From NCBI GenBank assembly GCA_963205105.1, contig CAUJJW010000033.1, positions 1-42,330 on the forward strand: a DNA stretch of 42,330 nucleotides. Direction: 5' to 3'. Positions 18,370 to 26,047 of this stretch are shown one piece after another. The stretch's first letter is position 1; each line of letters opens with the position of its first letter. Origin of the DNA: Verrucomicrobiota bacterium. Its GTDB lineage: Bacteria; Verrucomicrobiota; Verrucomicrobiia; Limisphaerales; CAIMTB01. The position numbers were made by a program, and so were the translations under genes. Under the pieces are notes generated by a model. It had not been told where the DNA came from. It was given only the letters and a program-made list of their open reading frames with translations, and did not search any database.

Positions 18370-20223
18370 TCAGGGGTTAAGGACGGCGACTTCGCTGATG
18401 CGTCGCAGGCGGAAGCTCCCCTGGGCGTGAATCGGTTCGCGATGCAGACCGGTCACCGTCTCCCGGTAAGTCCCGGCAAGTTCCTCATAACCATAATCCG
18501 GGGTGGGCGGTGCTCCGCCCGGATCCGTGGTCGACACCTCGAAGGTGAACTCACGCCTCACGGCATAGGCTTCGGCCCGGAATTCCGCAAAACGCGCATC
18601 CAGGTTGTCGTGGTCGGGATGGTATTTGTGCCGGAAGGGGTTGGTGGAGAACGTCTCCGGAAGTGAGATGGCACCCGAAACGCTTTCGCCGGGCGCAAAC
18701 GTCCCGGTCAGGGTGATGAAATTGTCGGCATTCCCCGGGCCGGTCGGTGGAAAATCAAACCCCGTCGTGCTGAAACGACGGCCGGTGATGCCTTCCCCGC
18801 GGACCTCGATACCCTTGAACCGACTGAGCTTGGCGGGGTCGGTCACCAGCACCAAACGCCCCGGGGTCGCCGGCTCGCGCAAGCCCCCCGTCGTTTCCCG
18901 ATAGCTGCCGTCCTCCCACATCTGGGTGACCTCCCGCAGGAGCCGGACCGTGCCCTCGGTATCGACATGGATCAAAACCCGGAGCGGAAACGCGGATCGG
19001 GTGGGCGTCGGAGTCGGGTTCACACCCACCCGGCTGACCGAGAGCGGAGTGCCATCGGTGGCGACGGAGTTGGTCACCAACAGACCCGAGTGGGCCTCAC
19101 TGACCGCAGCAACGCTGGCGACTCCCAGCCAGAGCCCGGCGTTACGACGGCTGGTGTCGGTGGCGATGACGCTGACGCGCTCGATGCCTACCGGGATGAG
19201 ATAGCGGGTCCCGAGGTTGTCGCGCACCTCGACTACCGAGGTATGGATGGCCTCGGTCATGGACTGCCGACGCGCCGCCAGCCGCCAGCCATAGGTCTGG
19301 CCCGGTAGCAGGTTCTTCTCGACCAGGCTCTCCAGAGGTTCCCATGCCGTGCCGGTCGCCGACGAAAACGATGCCGTGGCCAGCGTCGGTTCCGCCGGCT
19401 GCGGCAACTGCTCGAGAGTCGCGTCGACCGGCGTGGACCGACGATTCCGTGCCTGGACCGTGAGCCCGCGGATGCGCCGGCCAAAGTCGAGGGCTAAACC
19501 GCCTTCCGCAATGGAGACCTCGAACGGCGCCACAAAATCCGAGCTGCCACTGGAGAAGACCCAGTATGCCGTGCCGTACTGCATCAGATCGGTCGGAGTC
19601 ACCAACCGCCACGCCCCCGAAGCATCCATCTCGTAAATGGCACGGGGTGCGTTCGCCTGGACGTCGAAGTGCGCGGAGGATGTCCGGAAGAACTCTCGGA
19701 AGGTCGGAGCGACTCCCGGATCCACGGGAAAACCTCGCAAGTTGTACGCATCCGGCTGCCACACCGGAGTCCGCAGCGAAGGCCTTCCCGTGACAGACAA
19801 GTTCGCCGGGGCCGAGAGTTTGATCAGGTACGCCCGATGCCCTGTGATGGCGAAGAGTGAGTTGCCAATCGCCTCAGGTCGGCCTGCTGGTGCCCAACTC
19901 ATCCAGCGATCACGGTTCCACACCGGCTCGGAAGGATCGGAAATAAAATCCACCGCCGGGCTCCGCTCCTGATAGGTCCAGATTTGCTCCACCGGCAGCC
20001 CGTTCAGCACGCTGGCCGGAACATCGTTGGTGGGTTGGAGATCGAGCCAAAGGGAGTTCCAGCCGCCACGCAGACTGAACGTCTGCGTCACCACGTCGCT
20101 CGCCTCAGCTTTCGGACAGCCAAGCCCCGCCGCCCAGGCTCCAATCAGCACGGCAAGGACGGCCAACCGTCCCAAGCGGATCTCGTGAAACCGGGTCAAC
20201 AAGGTTCGATCAATGGAGTTCAT
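18370..20223 (-). CDS. exported 617-aa protein encoded beside the giant protein
   Basis: An exported protein with an N-terminal hydrophobic helix (LGRLAVLAVLIGAWAAGLGC). Cys36 lies in a poor lipobox (GLGC), so signal peptidase I cleavage after AEA (residue 41) is the likelier route. The mature part opens TFSLRGGWNSLWLDLQPTND, a recurring start of secreted proteins in Planctomycetes and Verrucomicrobia as I recall them. Other marks are YNLRGFPVDPG, GTAYWVFSSGSSDF, FPLRVLIHVDTEG, FSTNPFRHKYHPDHDNLD near residue 530, and a closing GLHREPI...GSFRLRRISE. The protein is beta-rich with no recognised catalytic motif. It lies 70 bases after the parvulin gene and 60 before the giant gene, all on one strand, so it is probably co-transcribed and may serve the giant protein. 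No function can be assigned. Confidence 0.82.
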   Translation of the reverse strand: MNSIDRTLLTRFHEIRLGRLAVLAVLIGAWAAGLGCPKAEASDVVTQTFSLRGGWNSLWLDLQPTNDVPASVLNGLPVEQIWTYQERSPAVDFISDPSEPVWNRDRWMSWAPAGRPEAIGNSLFAITGHRAYLIKLSAPANLSVTGRPSLRTPVWQPDAYNLRGFPVDPGVAPTFREFFRTSSAHFDVQANAPRAIYEMDASGAWRLVTPTDLMQYGTAYWVFSSGSSDFVAPFEVSIAEGGLALDFGRRIRGLTVQARNRRSTPVDATLEQLPQPAEPTLATASFSSATGTAWEPLESLVEKNLLPGQTYGWRLAARRQSMTEAIHTSVVEVRDNLGTRYLIPVGIERVSVIATDTSRRNAGLWLGVASVAAVSEAHSGLLVTNSVATDGTPLSVSRVGVNPTPTPTRSAFPLRVLIHVDTEGTVRLLREVTQMWEDGSYRETTGGLREPATPGRLVLVTDPAKLSRFKGIEVRGEGITGRRFSTTGFDFPPTGPGNADNFITLTGTFAPGESVSGAISLPETFSTNPFRHKYHPDHDNLDARFAEFRAEAYAVRREFTFEVSTTDPGGAPPTPDYGYEELAGTYRETVTGLHREPIHAQGSFRLRRISEVAVLNP

Positions 20224-20293
20224 GGGGTGCCAAAAAGAATCAGGGATATCCCGGGGCGATGGTCGATGAGCAGGAGAAGACTCGAAACCTGGG

Positions 20294-21307
20294 CTAGCGT
20301 GCTGGTGATGGAGGCGGCGATGAGGCGCGGGTCAGTTCCAGGGTCGGAATCGACACCCTCTCCAGGGCAGCGTCATGCACCCGGATGGTCAGCCCTTCAC
20401 GCTGGCGGGCTTCAAATTGGCGGCGGGCCAGTTCCTCCCGATCCTTCATCAAGTTGTGAAGGATCCGTTCCCGAACCTCGGCCAGAGGCCGTGGCGAGGC
20501 ACCCCGCCGTTCACCGAGCCGGACCAGGTAAAAGGCATCTGGGGTTTCCACCACGGGACTGAGTTCGCCAGGCTGGGCGAGAGTCAGCGCCGCCTCCAGG
20601 ACCGCCTCCGGCCAACCTCGTTCACGCCCACCAGCCTCGCGCCGAATCCAACCGGCATCCCCGCCCCGGTGACGCGTGGCGCGATCCTCGGAATGAAGCC
20701 GCGCCGCCTCGGCGAACGCTTCTGCTCCGCCGGAGACGATCTGCCGCCGAATTCCGTCCAGCTTTTCGCGGACCGCCTGTCGTCGCTCCACGGTCGCCTT
20801 GGGCGAGCTTTCCAGAAGCAACACCGCGATCCTCAGTCGATCCGGGTCAGTGAATTCCGCCATCCGAGCGCGATAAGCCTGCTCCACCTCGTCAGGAGTG
20901 GGTGCGGCGACGGACTGACGTTCCGGCGCGTGATCCTCCTCGTACTGGGCAATCACCAGACGTTCCATCCGCCGCCGTATCTCCGGACGCTCCTCGTAGC
21001 CGGCGTCGCGGGCGCGTCGCAGGAACACCCGGTGCCGTATCAGCTCTTCGAGCGCTTCCTGACGTGCGGATTGAGGAGCACCCAGAATCCCAACTTGCGA
21101 ACGGCGTTGAAGCTCCGCCTCAAGCTCGGCGGTGGTGATGGCCTGCGTGCCCACTTCGGCGACGACCTCCGGCGAGGACGGCAGTTCAGCGGGCCGGCAA
21201 CCAACGATCAGGGAGCTCAAACCGACCACCGCCACCCAGCCCATAACCGCTGGCCAGCCAAAAGCCCGGGCTTTGGCTGGCGCGGAAGACGACGCGATCG
21301 GATGCAT
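20294..21307 (-). CDS. parvulin-type peptidyl-prolyl isomerase lipoprotein (SurA/PrsA-like)
   Basis: A 337-residue folding factor, first gene of the six-gene operon. The signal peptide (VMGWVAVVGLSSLIVGC) ends in a lipobox with Cys37, so the protein is a lipid-anchored periplasmic lipoprotein. A SurA/PrsA-type N-terminal helical domain covers ~45-150 (VVAEVGTQAITTAELEAEL, then EALEELIRHRVFLRRARDAGY). A parvulin rotamase domain covers ~155-275 (RIAVLLLES, FAEAARLHSED, GDAGWIRREAG, GELSPVVETPDAFYLVRLGE). A helical C-terminal segment follows. The family catalyses cis/trans isomerisation of prolyl bonds and chaperones exported proteins. Its place ahead of four or five exported proteins, one of 3476 residues, suggests a dedicated foldase. 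No Shine-Dalgarno sequence precedes the ATG. Confidence 0.88.
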   Translation of the reverse strand: MHPIASSSAPAKARAFGWPAVMGWVAVVGLSSLIVGCRPAELPSSPEVVAEVGTQAITTAELEAELQRRSQVGILGAPQSARQEALEELIRHRVFLRRARDAGYEERPEIRRRMERLVIAQYEEDHAPERQSVAAPTPDEVEQAYRARMAEFTDPDRLRIAVLLLESSPKATVERRQAVREKLDGIRRQIVSGGAEAFAEAARLHSEDRATRHRGGDAGWIRREAGGRERGWPEAVLEAALTLAQPGELSPVVETPDAFYLVRLGERRGASPRPLAEVRERILHNLMKDREELARRQFEARQREGLTIRVHDAALERVSIPTLELTRASSPPPSPAR

Positions 21308-21340
21308 TCCGCGACTTACTAAAGCATCCGAAAACGAGTG

Positions 21341-21350
21341 ATTCGCGAAT
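21341..21350. promoter_or_regulatory. 10-bp palindrome, possible operator
   Basis: ATTCGCGAAT is a perfect palindrome lying 34-43 bases upstream of the first gene of the secreted-protein operon, where an operator or activator site could sit. The match is by symmetry alone. Confidence 0.25.
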
Positions 21351-21380
21351 TCGCAGATTGTTAAGAAATTCTTTTAGGCG

Positions 21381-21395
21381 GCGCCTTTCAGGCGC
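21381..21395. other. GCGCCT-TTC-AGGCGC hairpin in the divergent region
   Basis: A perfect 6-bp stem with a 3-base loop in the intergenic region. No T run follows directly on either strand (CTAAAAGAATTT comes a few bases later on the minus strand), so it is more likely regulatory or incidental than a terminator. Confidence 0.25.
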
Positions 21396-21756
21396 ATCTG
21401 CGGATTTCCATCGATTCTTGCGGGTGGCGAAGGTTGGAGAATTCGAAGCCAAGAATTCTGGCCGCAACATTGCCACGCCGGGTTCCCCTTGGCATTGCCT
21501 GATCTGGCGAGGCGTGGGCCAAGGAGAGGCTGAGCAACGGGACGCCTGTTGATCCCCGCCTGGCGATGGCGGAACATGGCGAGGTACGGACGCAACACCC
21601 GAAATGTTCCTTCCTTCGGCGGCCAAGGATTCAACGGTGCGCTTTTCAGCCATGGCTGAAGGGCATCGCGAGCGCTTGCGCGGCCAGGACGCCTGGAGTG
21701 GCGTGAGTGGGAGGATCACCGAGACCCGCGAAGTGGGTGATCCAGCTTCCACCGGG

Positions 21757-22533
21757 ATGGATCGTCGGACGGGACGGCGCGGATTCACCCTGGTGGAATT
21801 GCTGGTCGTCATCGCCATCGTGGCGATCCTGGCCTCCCTCCTTCTGCCAGCGCTGAGCAACGCCAAGGCCCGCGGGCGCAGTGCGGTGTGCATTTCCAAC
21901 CTCCGCCAAATCGGGGTGGCGGTGCACGCCTACGCGTCTGATCATGAGGGCAGCATTCCTTTTGGTCCCGAAGCGCTGCCATTCACCAGTCCGGCGGACT
22001 TCTATCCCTCCACCGGATCCCCCACGAGCCTGCTCTCGCTGCGCTCCGGGGCGCCGGTAGGGCTTGGGCTACTGATTCGCAACTACCTGGGCAGCACGCC
22101 GAAAGTCGTTTTTTGCCCCGGAACCGATCAACCCCTGGACACCGACGCCGAGCTTCGGAAGGTGGGTGTTTCGCAGGCTCAAGGCAGCTACTTCTATCGC
22201 CATGCGGGCCAGACCGAGTTGTTCGTGAATGCGTCCGGGCCTCCCACTCATTTGCGGCTGGAGAACCTGGGGGAGAACCGGAACGGCCGGCCAATCCGGG
22301 CACTGGCGATCGACAACCTCTACTTGTGTCCACCTGAACTGGCCGCCTTCAACGTGAAGCCCCGCACCAATCATCGGGGAAAATGGGTCAACATCCTGTA
22401 TGCCGACGGCCATGTCGCCACACGAAAGAACCTTGATGAGCGCTTTACTGTGGATGTCCGGGACTACTCCGAACTGCGCGCCTCGTTCAGCAGGATTCTG
22501 GGGGTGTTGGAACAGGCGGACGACGTCCCTTGA
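21757..22533 (+). CDS. prepilin-like N-terminal cleavage/methylation protein (DUF1559-like)
   Basis: A 258-residue pseudopilin-like protein. Residues 1-9 are a short basic leader (MDRRTGRRG), followed by [20 protein letters not shown]. This is the type IV prepilin signal: cleavage by prepilin peptidase after Gly9, methylation of Phe10, and Glu14 at position +5. The rest is a globular domain with the hallmarks of the large planctomycete/verrucomicrobial family: [20 protein letters not shown] near residue 45 and [17 protein letters not shown] near 210-226. Such proteins are numerous in these phyla and are tied to type II-secretion-like or pilus-like assemblies; the individual role is unknown. 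The ATG at 21757 gives the proper short leader; upstream in-frame ATGs at 21604 and 21652 would give an atypically long one. Confidence 0.87.
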   Translation: MDRRTGRRGFTLVELLVVIAIVAILASLLLPALSNAKARGRSAVCISNLRQIGVAVHAYASDHEGSIPFGPEALPFTSPADFYPSTGSPTSLLSLRSGAPVGLGLLIRNYLGSTPKVVFCPGTDQPLDTDAELRKVGVSQAQGSYFYRHAGQTELFVNASGPPTHLRLENLGENRNGRPIRALAIDNLYLCPPELAAFNVKPRTNHRGKWVNILYADGHVATRKNLDERFTVDVRDYSELRASFSRILGVLEQADDVP

Positions 22534-22563
22534 GTTCGTCCCCACAGGCGCCTCGGAATGGCG

Positions 22564-22992
22564 CTAACTGCCGGCCGGCGTTTTTTCCACGTGCCCGGAA
22601 GCCAGCACGGACGGTGGCAGGAACGGTTCCCGAAAGGCGGTTTCGAAGTCGTAGGAGCCCTTAAAATCCTCCCGGCTGTCGGTGGAGGTCTTCTTGAGAA
22701 TCCGGTGTTCGATCAGGTTGAAGACGAGTTCGCCGATGTCTTCGCCGCGATGGATACCCCATTCAGCAAGAACCATTTGCGCCATGGGACCGTATTCCTT
22801 GAGCGCAAAGCCGCGCACCCCTTCCAGCAACTGCTGGCCCGTCACGTGCCGCTCACGTTCGTCCTTCTCACGGGCCGCCAGCTTTTGGGTGAAGTCCAGG
22901 GCCTCGCGAAGAAAGTCGTAGGCCTCTCGATGATATCGCGGATCCAGCGCCACGATTCGCTCAACGATTTCCTCGAAGTTCAGCTTCTCCAT
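22564..22992 (-). CDS. Minf_1886-family conserved protein
   Basis: A 142-residue soluble protein of a family conserved in Verrucomicrobia and Planctomycetes and named after Methylacidiphilum Minf_1886; the function is unknown. Characteristic segments are MEKLNFEEIVERIVALDPRY, YDFLREALDFTQKLAA, HVTGQQLLEGVRGFALKEYG, MVLAEWGIHRGEDIGELVFN and DFKGSYDFETAFREPFLP. The family probably begins at this MEKL, so I chose 22992 rather than the in-frame ATG at 23025. The gene overlaps the end of a probable small membrane-protein frame by about 30 bases, which suggests translational coupling. It is followed by an oppositely oriented prepilin gene. Confidence 0.88.
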   Translation of the reverse strand: MEKLNFEEIVERIVALDPRYHREAYDFLREALDFTQKLAAREKDERERHVTGQQLLEGVRGFALKEYGPMAQMVLAEWGIHRGEDIGELVFNLIEHRILKKTSTDSREDFKGSYDFETAFREPFLPPSVLASGHVEKTPAGS

Positions 22993-23122
22993 GCGATGTC
23001 GTTTCGCCCAGGGACGCCGCATCATGCGGGTGAGACGTCCTCCAGGCCTTCACCGTCCAACCGACCAACAGCAGCATCAAAACTCCCGCAACGACCTGTT
23101 GTTGCTGCCGCGTCAATTGCAC
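22961..23122 (-). CDS. probable small single-pass membrane protein
   Basis: A 53-residue frame that starts at GTG 23122 (or TTG 23116) and overlaps the start of the Minf_1886 gene in another frame. After a glutamine-rich start (LTRQQQQ) it has one clear membrane helix (VVAGVLMLLLVGWTVKAW, residues ~10-27) and then a short polar tail (RTSHPHDAASLGETTSHGEA). A promoter-like TTGCGC-18-TAGAAT lies directly upstream, with the -10 box nine bases before the GTG. The size, the overlap and the well-formed helix argue for a real gene. The lack of a Shine-Dalgarno sequence and the short length argue for caution. No function is known. Confidence 0.45.
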   Translation of the reverse strand: MQLTRQQQQVVAGVLMLLLVGWTVKAWRTSHPHDAASLGETTSHGEAELRGNR

Positions 23123-23131
23123 AACACCAGG

Positions 23132-23161
23132 ATTCTACGCCAACTCTGCCCCGGCGCGCAA
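23132..23161 (-). promoter_or_regulatory. candidate promoter of the small membrane protein/Minf_1886 pair
   Basis: Read on the minus strand: TTGCGC (23161-23156), an 18-base spacer ending GTTGGCG, and TAGAAT (23137-23132). The spacer end and -10 box nearly repeat those upstream of the valyl-tRNA synthetase gene (GTTGGCG-TAGGCT). Transcription would begin at or just before the GTG at 23122. Confidence 0.4.
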
Positions 23162-23203
23162 TCCTGGGTAATACCTAGAACAAGACTTCGGCTCCTCGCG
23201 TCC

Positions 23204-25930
23204 TCAGCCCACCACCAGGTTCACCATCTTGCGCGGCACCACGATGACTTTGCGCACCGTCTTCCCTTCCAGGAACGACTGCACTTTCTCCGCAGCCCTC
23301 GCCGTCGCTTCCAAGGTGGCCGCATCCGCCCCGGCCGGCACCCGGATCACGTCGCGCAGTTTTCCGTTCACCTGCACCGGAATTTCCAGCGTATCCTCTT
23401 CGAGAAGAGCCGGATCGAACGATGGCCACACGGCAAAGGTCAGGCTGGGAGCCGCCACCCTCTCCAGGGCATGCACCTTGAGCCACAGTTCTTCCGCCAA
23501 ATGCGGCGAGAAGGGCGCCAACAATTGCAAAAACGGTCGAACGACTTCGATCGGACGGGTTTCCCAGGACAATGCCTCGTTGATGAACACCATCATCGCC
23601 GAGATCGCCGTGTTGAATCGCAACCCTTCCAGGTCCTCCGTCACTTTCCGAATGCACGCATGCAGAGCCTTCTTCTGCGCCGGCGTCGCCGGCACCGGCC
23701 GCACCGCGGCTCCCAACCGGAGTTTCTCCAGCAGCACCGCCTGCCCCGCGGTGTCCGTCACCGCACAGGCCTGTTCGAACTCCGTCTCGGAAGCCTCGTC
23801 GATCAGCAACCGCCACACCCGTCCCAGGAAACGGTAAACCCCCTCAACACCCTGGGTGTTCCAGGGCTTGGTCTCCTGCAGTGGCCCCATGAACATCTCA
23901 TAGAGGCGGAAGGCGTCCGCCCCGTAATCCTTCAGAATGTCGTCAGGGTTCACCACATTCCCACGGCTCTTCGACATCTTTTGCCCGTCTTCGCCCAGGA
24001 TCAGCCCCTGGTTGACCAAACGGTAGAACGGTTCCGGGGTCGAAACCTGCCCGAGGTCGAAGAGCACCTTGTGCCAGAAGCGCGCGTACAGGAGGTGCAA
24101 CACGGCGTGCTCGGTCCCACCCACGTACAGGTCCACTCCCGGAGTCGATGGACCCGACGACGCTGCGGACGTCCCCATCCAATAGGACTCGGCCTCGCGC
24201 CCCACAAAGCGTGAGGCGTTTCGCGCGTCCAAATAGCGGAGGTAATACCAGCAACTGCCCGCCCACTGCGGCATGGTGTTCAGCTCGCGCTCTGCTCCAG
24301 GACTGGAGCGTACCCATTCCTTCGCCCGCGCCAGCGGCGGCTGCCCTTCAGAGGTCGGCTTGTAGTCGTCCAGAACCGGCGGAATCAGCGGAAGTTGCGT
24401 CTCCGGAATCGGCTCATGTCCGCCCTCCCGCCACACGATCGGGAACGGTTCACCCCAGTACCGCTGCCGGCTGAAGAGCCAGTCCCGCAGCTTGTAGTTG
24501 ACCCGCCGTCGCCCCTCCCCCTTCGCTTCCAACCAGGCGGTCATCTTCTGTGTCGCATCGGCGGTCGAAAGGCCATTCAGGCTGAGCTCCGCGTTCGCCG
24601 AGTTCACCGCCACGCCCTCGCCGACATAACCGCGCCATTCCTTGCCCTCGGGCGGGTTGACCACCTGTTCGATGGGGAGGCCAAATTTCTCCGCGAACTC
24701 AAAGTCACGACTGTCATGGCCCGGAACGGCCATGATCGCCCCTGTGCCGTAGCTGATCAGGACATAATCGGCGATCCAGATGGGAATGGGTTTCCCGGTC
24801 GCCGGGTTGACGGCAAAGGCGCCCGTGAAAACGCCGGTCTTGTCCTTCGCCAATTCGGTCCGTTCCAGGTCCGATTTTTTGGTCACTTCAGCCCGGTAAC
24901 GCTCGACGTCGACCCGGCGGTCCGCAGTGGTGACGAGGTCCACCAACCGATGTTCCGGCGCGAGAACCATATACGTGGCGCCGAATAGGGTGTCCGGCCG
25001 GGTGGTGAAGACGGTCACGGACTGCCCGGAACCAGCGTCTCCCGGCACCTGGAAGCGGATCTCGGCGCCCTCGCTGCGGCCAATCCAATTGCGCTGCATC
25101 TCCTTGAGCGAATCGCTCCACTGGATGGTGTCCAGGTCGCGCAGCAACCGCTCGGCGTAGGCGGTGATGCGCAGCATCCACTGGCGCATCGGTCGCCGCA
25201 CCACCGGATGACTGCCCACCTCGGACTTGCCATCAATGACTTCCTCGTTCGCCAGCACCGTCCCCAAAGCCTCGCACCACCACACCGGCGCCTCGCTGAC
25301 GTAGGCCAGGCGCTTGCTGTCGCGGTATTCCCGTCGGGCCGACTCCGACTCGCAACCGTCCGGATAGACCAAGGTCGCGATGGACTCGGCTTTTTCCGTG
25401 GCCGGATTGAACCAACTGTCGTAGAGCCGCAGGAAAATCCACTGCGTCCACCGGAAATACTCCGGATCGGTGGTGTCCACCTCCCGGGTCCAGTCATAGC
25501 TGAATCCCAGGCTGCGAATCTGGCGCTTGAAGGTCGCGATATTCGCTTCGGTGGTCTTGCGCGGATGTTGCCCGGTCCGAATCGCGTACTGCTCGGCCGG
25601 CAATCCGAACGCGTCCCAGCCCATGGGGTGCAGCACGTTCAGTCCGCGGGCCCGACGGTAACGCGCGAGAATATCCGTCGCCGTGTAGCCCTCGGGATGG
25701 CCCACATGCAGTCCCGCCCCCGAGGGGTAGGGAAACATGTCGAGGATGTAGTACTTCGGAGGCAGCGTGTCAGCCGTCGCATGCTTCCCTTCCAGACCGT
25801 GCCGCCGCCCGAAGGGGCTGCCCTCCGGCAGCTTTTCCCCGGGATTCCATGCCCGAAAGGTCTGTTCGACTTCCCACCGCGTCTGCCATTTCGGCTCGAT
25901 CAAGTGAAACGGATACTGTCGCCGCGCCAT
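23204..25930 (-). CDS. leuS: leucyl-tRNA synthetase
   Basis: A cytoplasmic class I aminoacyl-tRNA synthetase of 908 residues that charges tRNA-Leu with leucine using ATP. The HIGH-type motif is at ~residues 70-77 ([15 protein letters not shown]), preceded by the family-typical [17 protein letters not shown]. The CP1 editing domain shows the threonine-rich [19 protein letters not shown], which lines the hydrolytic site against mischarged tRNA. KMSKS is at ~648 ([14 protein letters not shown]). An anticodon-binding helical domain and a C-terminal end ([17 protein letters not shown]) complete it. Between the N-terminus and the Rossmann fold there is an insertion ([18 protein letters not shown]). 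I chose ATG 25930 ([16 protein letters not shown]); ATG 25945 adds five residues. It is divergent from valS with a 117-bp shared upstream region. Confidence 0.96.
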   Translation of the reverse strand: MARRQYPFHLIEPKWQTRWEVEQTFRAWNPGEKLPEGSPFGRRHGLEGKHATADTLPPKYYILDMFPYPSGAGLHVGHPEGYTATDILARYRRARGLNVLHPMGWDAFGLPAEQYAIRTGQHPRKTTEANIATFKRQIRSLGFSYDWTREVDTTDPEYFRWTQWIFLRLYDSWFNPATEKAESIATLVYPDGCESESARREYRDSKRLAYVSEAPVWWCEALGTVLANEEVIDGKSEVGSHPVVRRPMRQWMLRITAYAERLLRDLDTIQWSDSLKEMQRNWIGRSEGAEIRFQVPGDAGSGQSVTVFTTRPDTLFGATYMVLAPEHRLVDLVTTADRRVDVERYRAEVTKKSDLERTELAKDKTGVFTGAFAVNPATGKPIPIWIADYVLISYGTGAIMAVPGHDSRDFEFAEKFGLPIEQVVNPPEGKEWRGYVGEGVAVNSANAELSLNGLSTADATQKMTAWLEAKGEGRRRVNYKLRDWLFSRQRYWGEPFPIVWREGGHEPIPETQLPLIPPVLDDYKPTSEGQPPLARAKEWVRSSPGAERELNTMPQWAGSCWYYLRYLDARNASRFVGREAESYWMGTSAASSGPSTPGVDLYVGGTEHAVLHLLYARFWHKVLFDLGQVSTPEPFYRLVNQGLILGEDGQKMSKSRGNVVNPDDILKDYGADAFRLYEMFMGPLQETKPWNTQGVEGVYRFLGRVWRLLIDEASETEFEQACAVTDTAGQAVLLEKLRLGAAVRPVPATPAQKKALHACIRKVTEDLEGLRFNTAISAMMVFINEALSWETRPIEVVRPFLQLLAPFSPHLAEELWLKVHALERVAAPSLTFAVWPSFDPALLEEDTLEIPVQVNGKLRDVIRVPAGADAATLEATARAAEKVQSFLEGKTVRKVIVVPRKMVNLVVG

Positions 25931-25999
25931 AAGACCGCCGAGCATCCCTGACCGCCGACCTCCGACGCAACTCGGGAAAGGTCCCAACCGGATGCCGTG

Positions 26000-26029
26000 T
26001 TGCCGGAAGTCCACGCGTTGGCGTAGGCT
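26000..26029 (+). promoter_or_regulatory. candidate valS promoter
   Basis: TTGCCG (26000-26005), an 18-base spacer ending GTTGGCG, then TAGGCT (26024-26029), 18 bases before the valS ATG. It lies in the 117-bp gap between the divergent leuS and valS genes. No clear counterpart for leuS was found. Confidence 0.4.
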
Positions 26030-26047
26030 GACCGGACGCGACACGAC

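Larger units (their letters stand above)
21308..21756. other. 449-bp divergent intergenic region
   Basis: This separates the secreted-protein operon (minus) from the prepilin-like gene (plus) and must hold both promoters. It contains a 10-base perfect palindrome ATTCGCGAAT at 21341-21350, 34-43 bases before the parvulin start, inside a locally AT-richer patch (~21341-21377). It also contains a GCGCCT-TTC-AGGCGC hairpin at 21381-21395 and an AGAATTC...GAATTCT inverted repeat at 21438-21459. I found no convincing gene in it, although frames on both strands stay open. No clear -35/-10 pair could be fixed for either direction. Confidence 0.5.

Noticed and set aside
21374..21634. 86-codon minus-strand frame in the divergent intergenic region
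   Set aside because: It has no start signal, no recognisable domain and a Pro/Arg-rich composition typical of chance frames. It would also occupy the expected promoter region.
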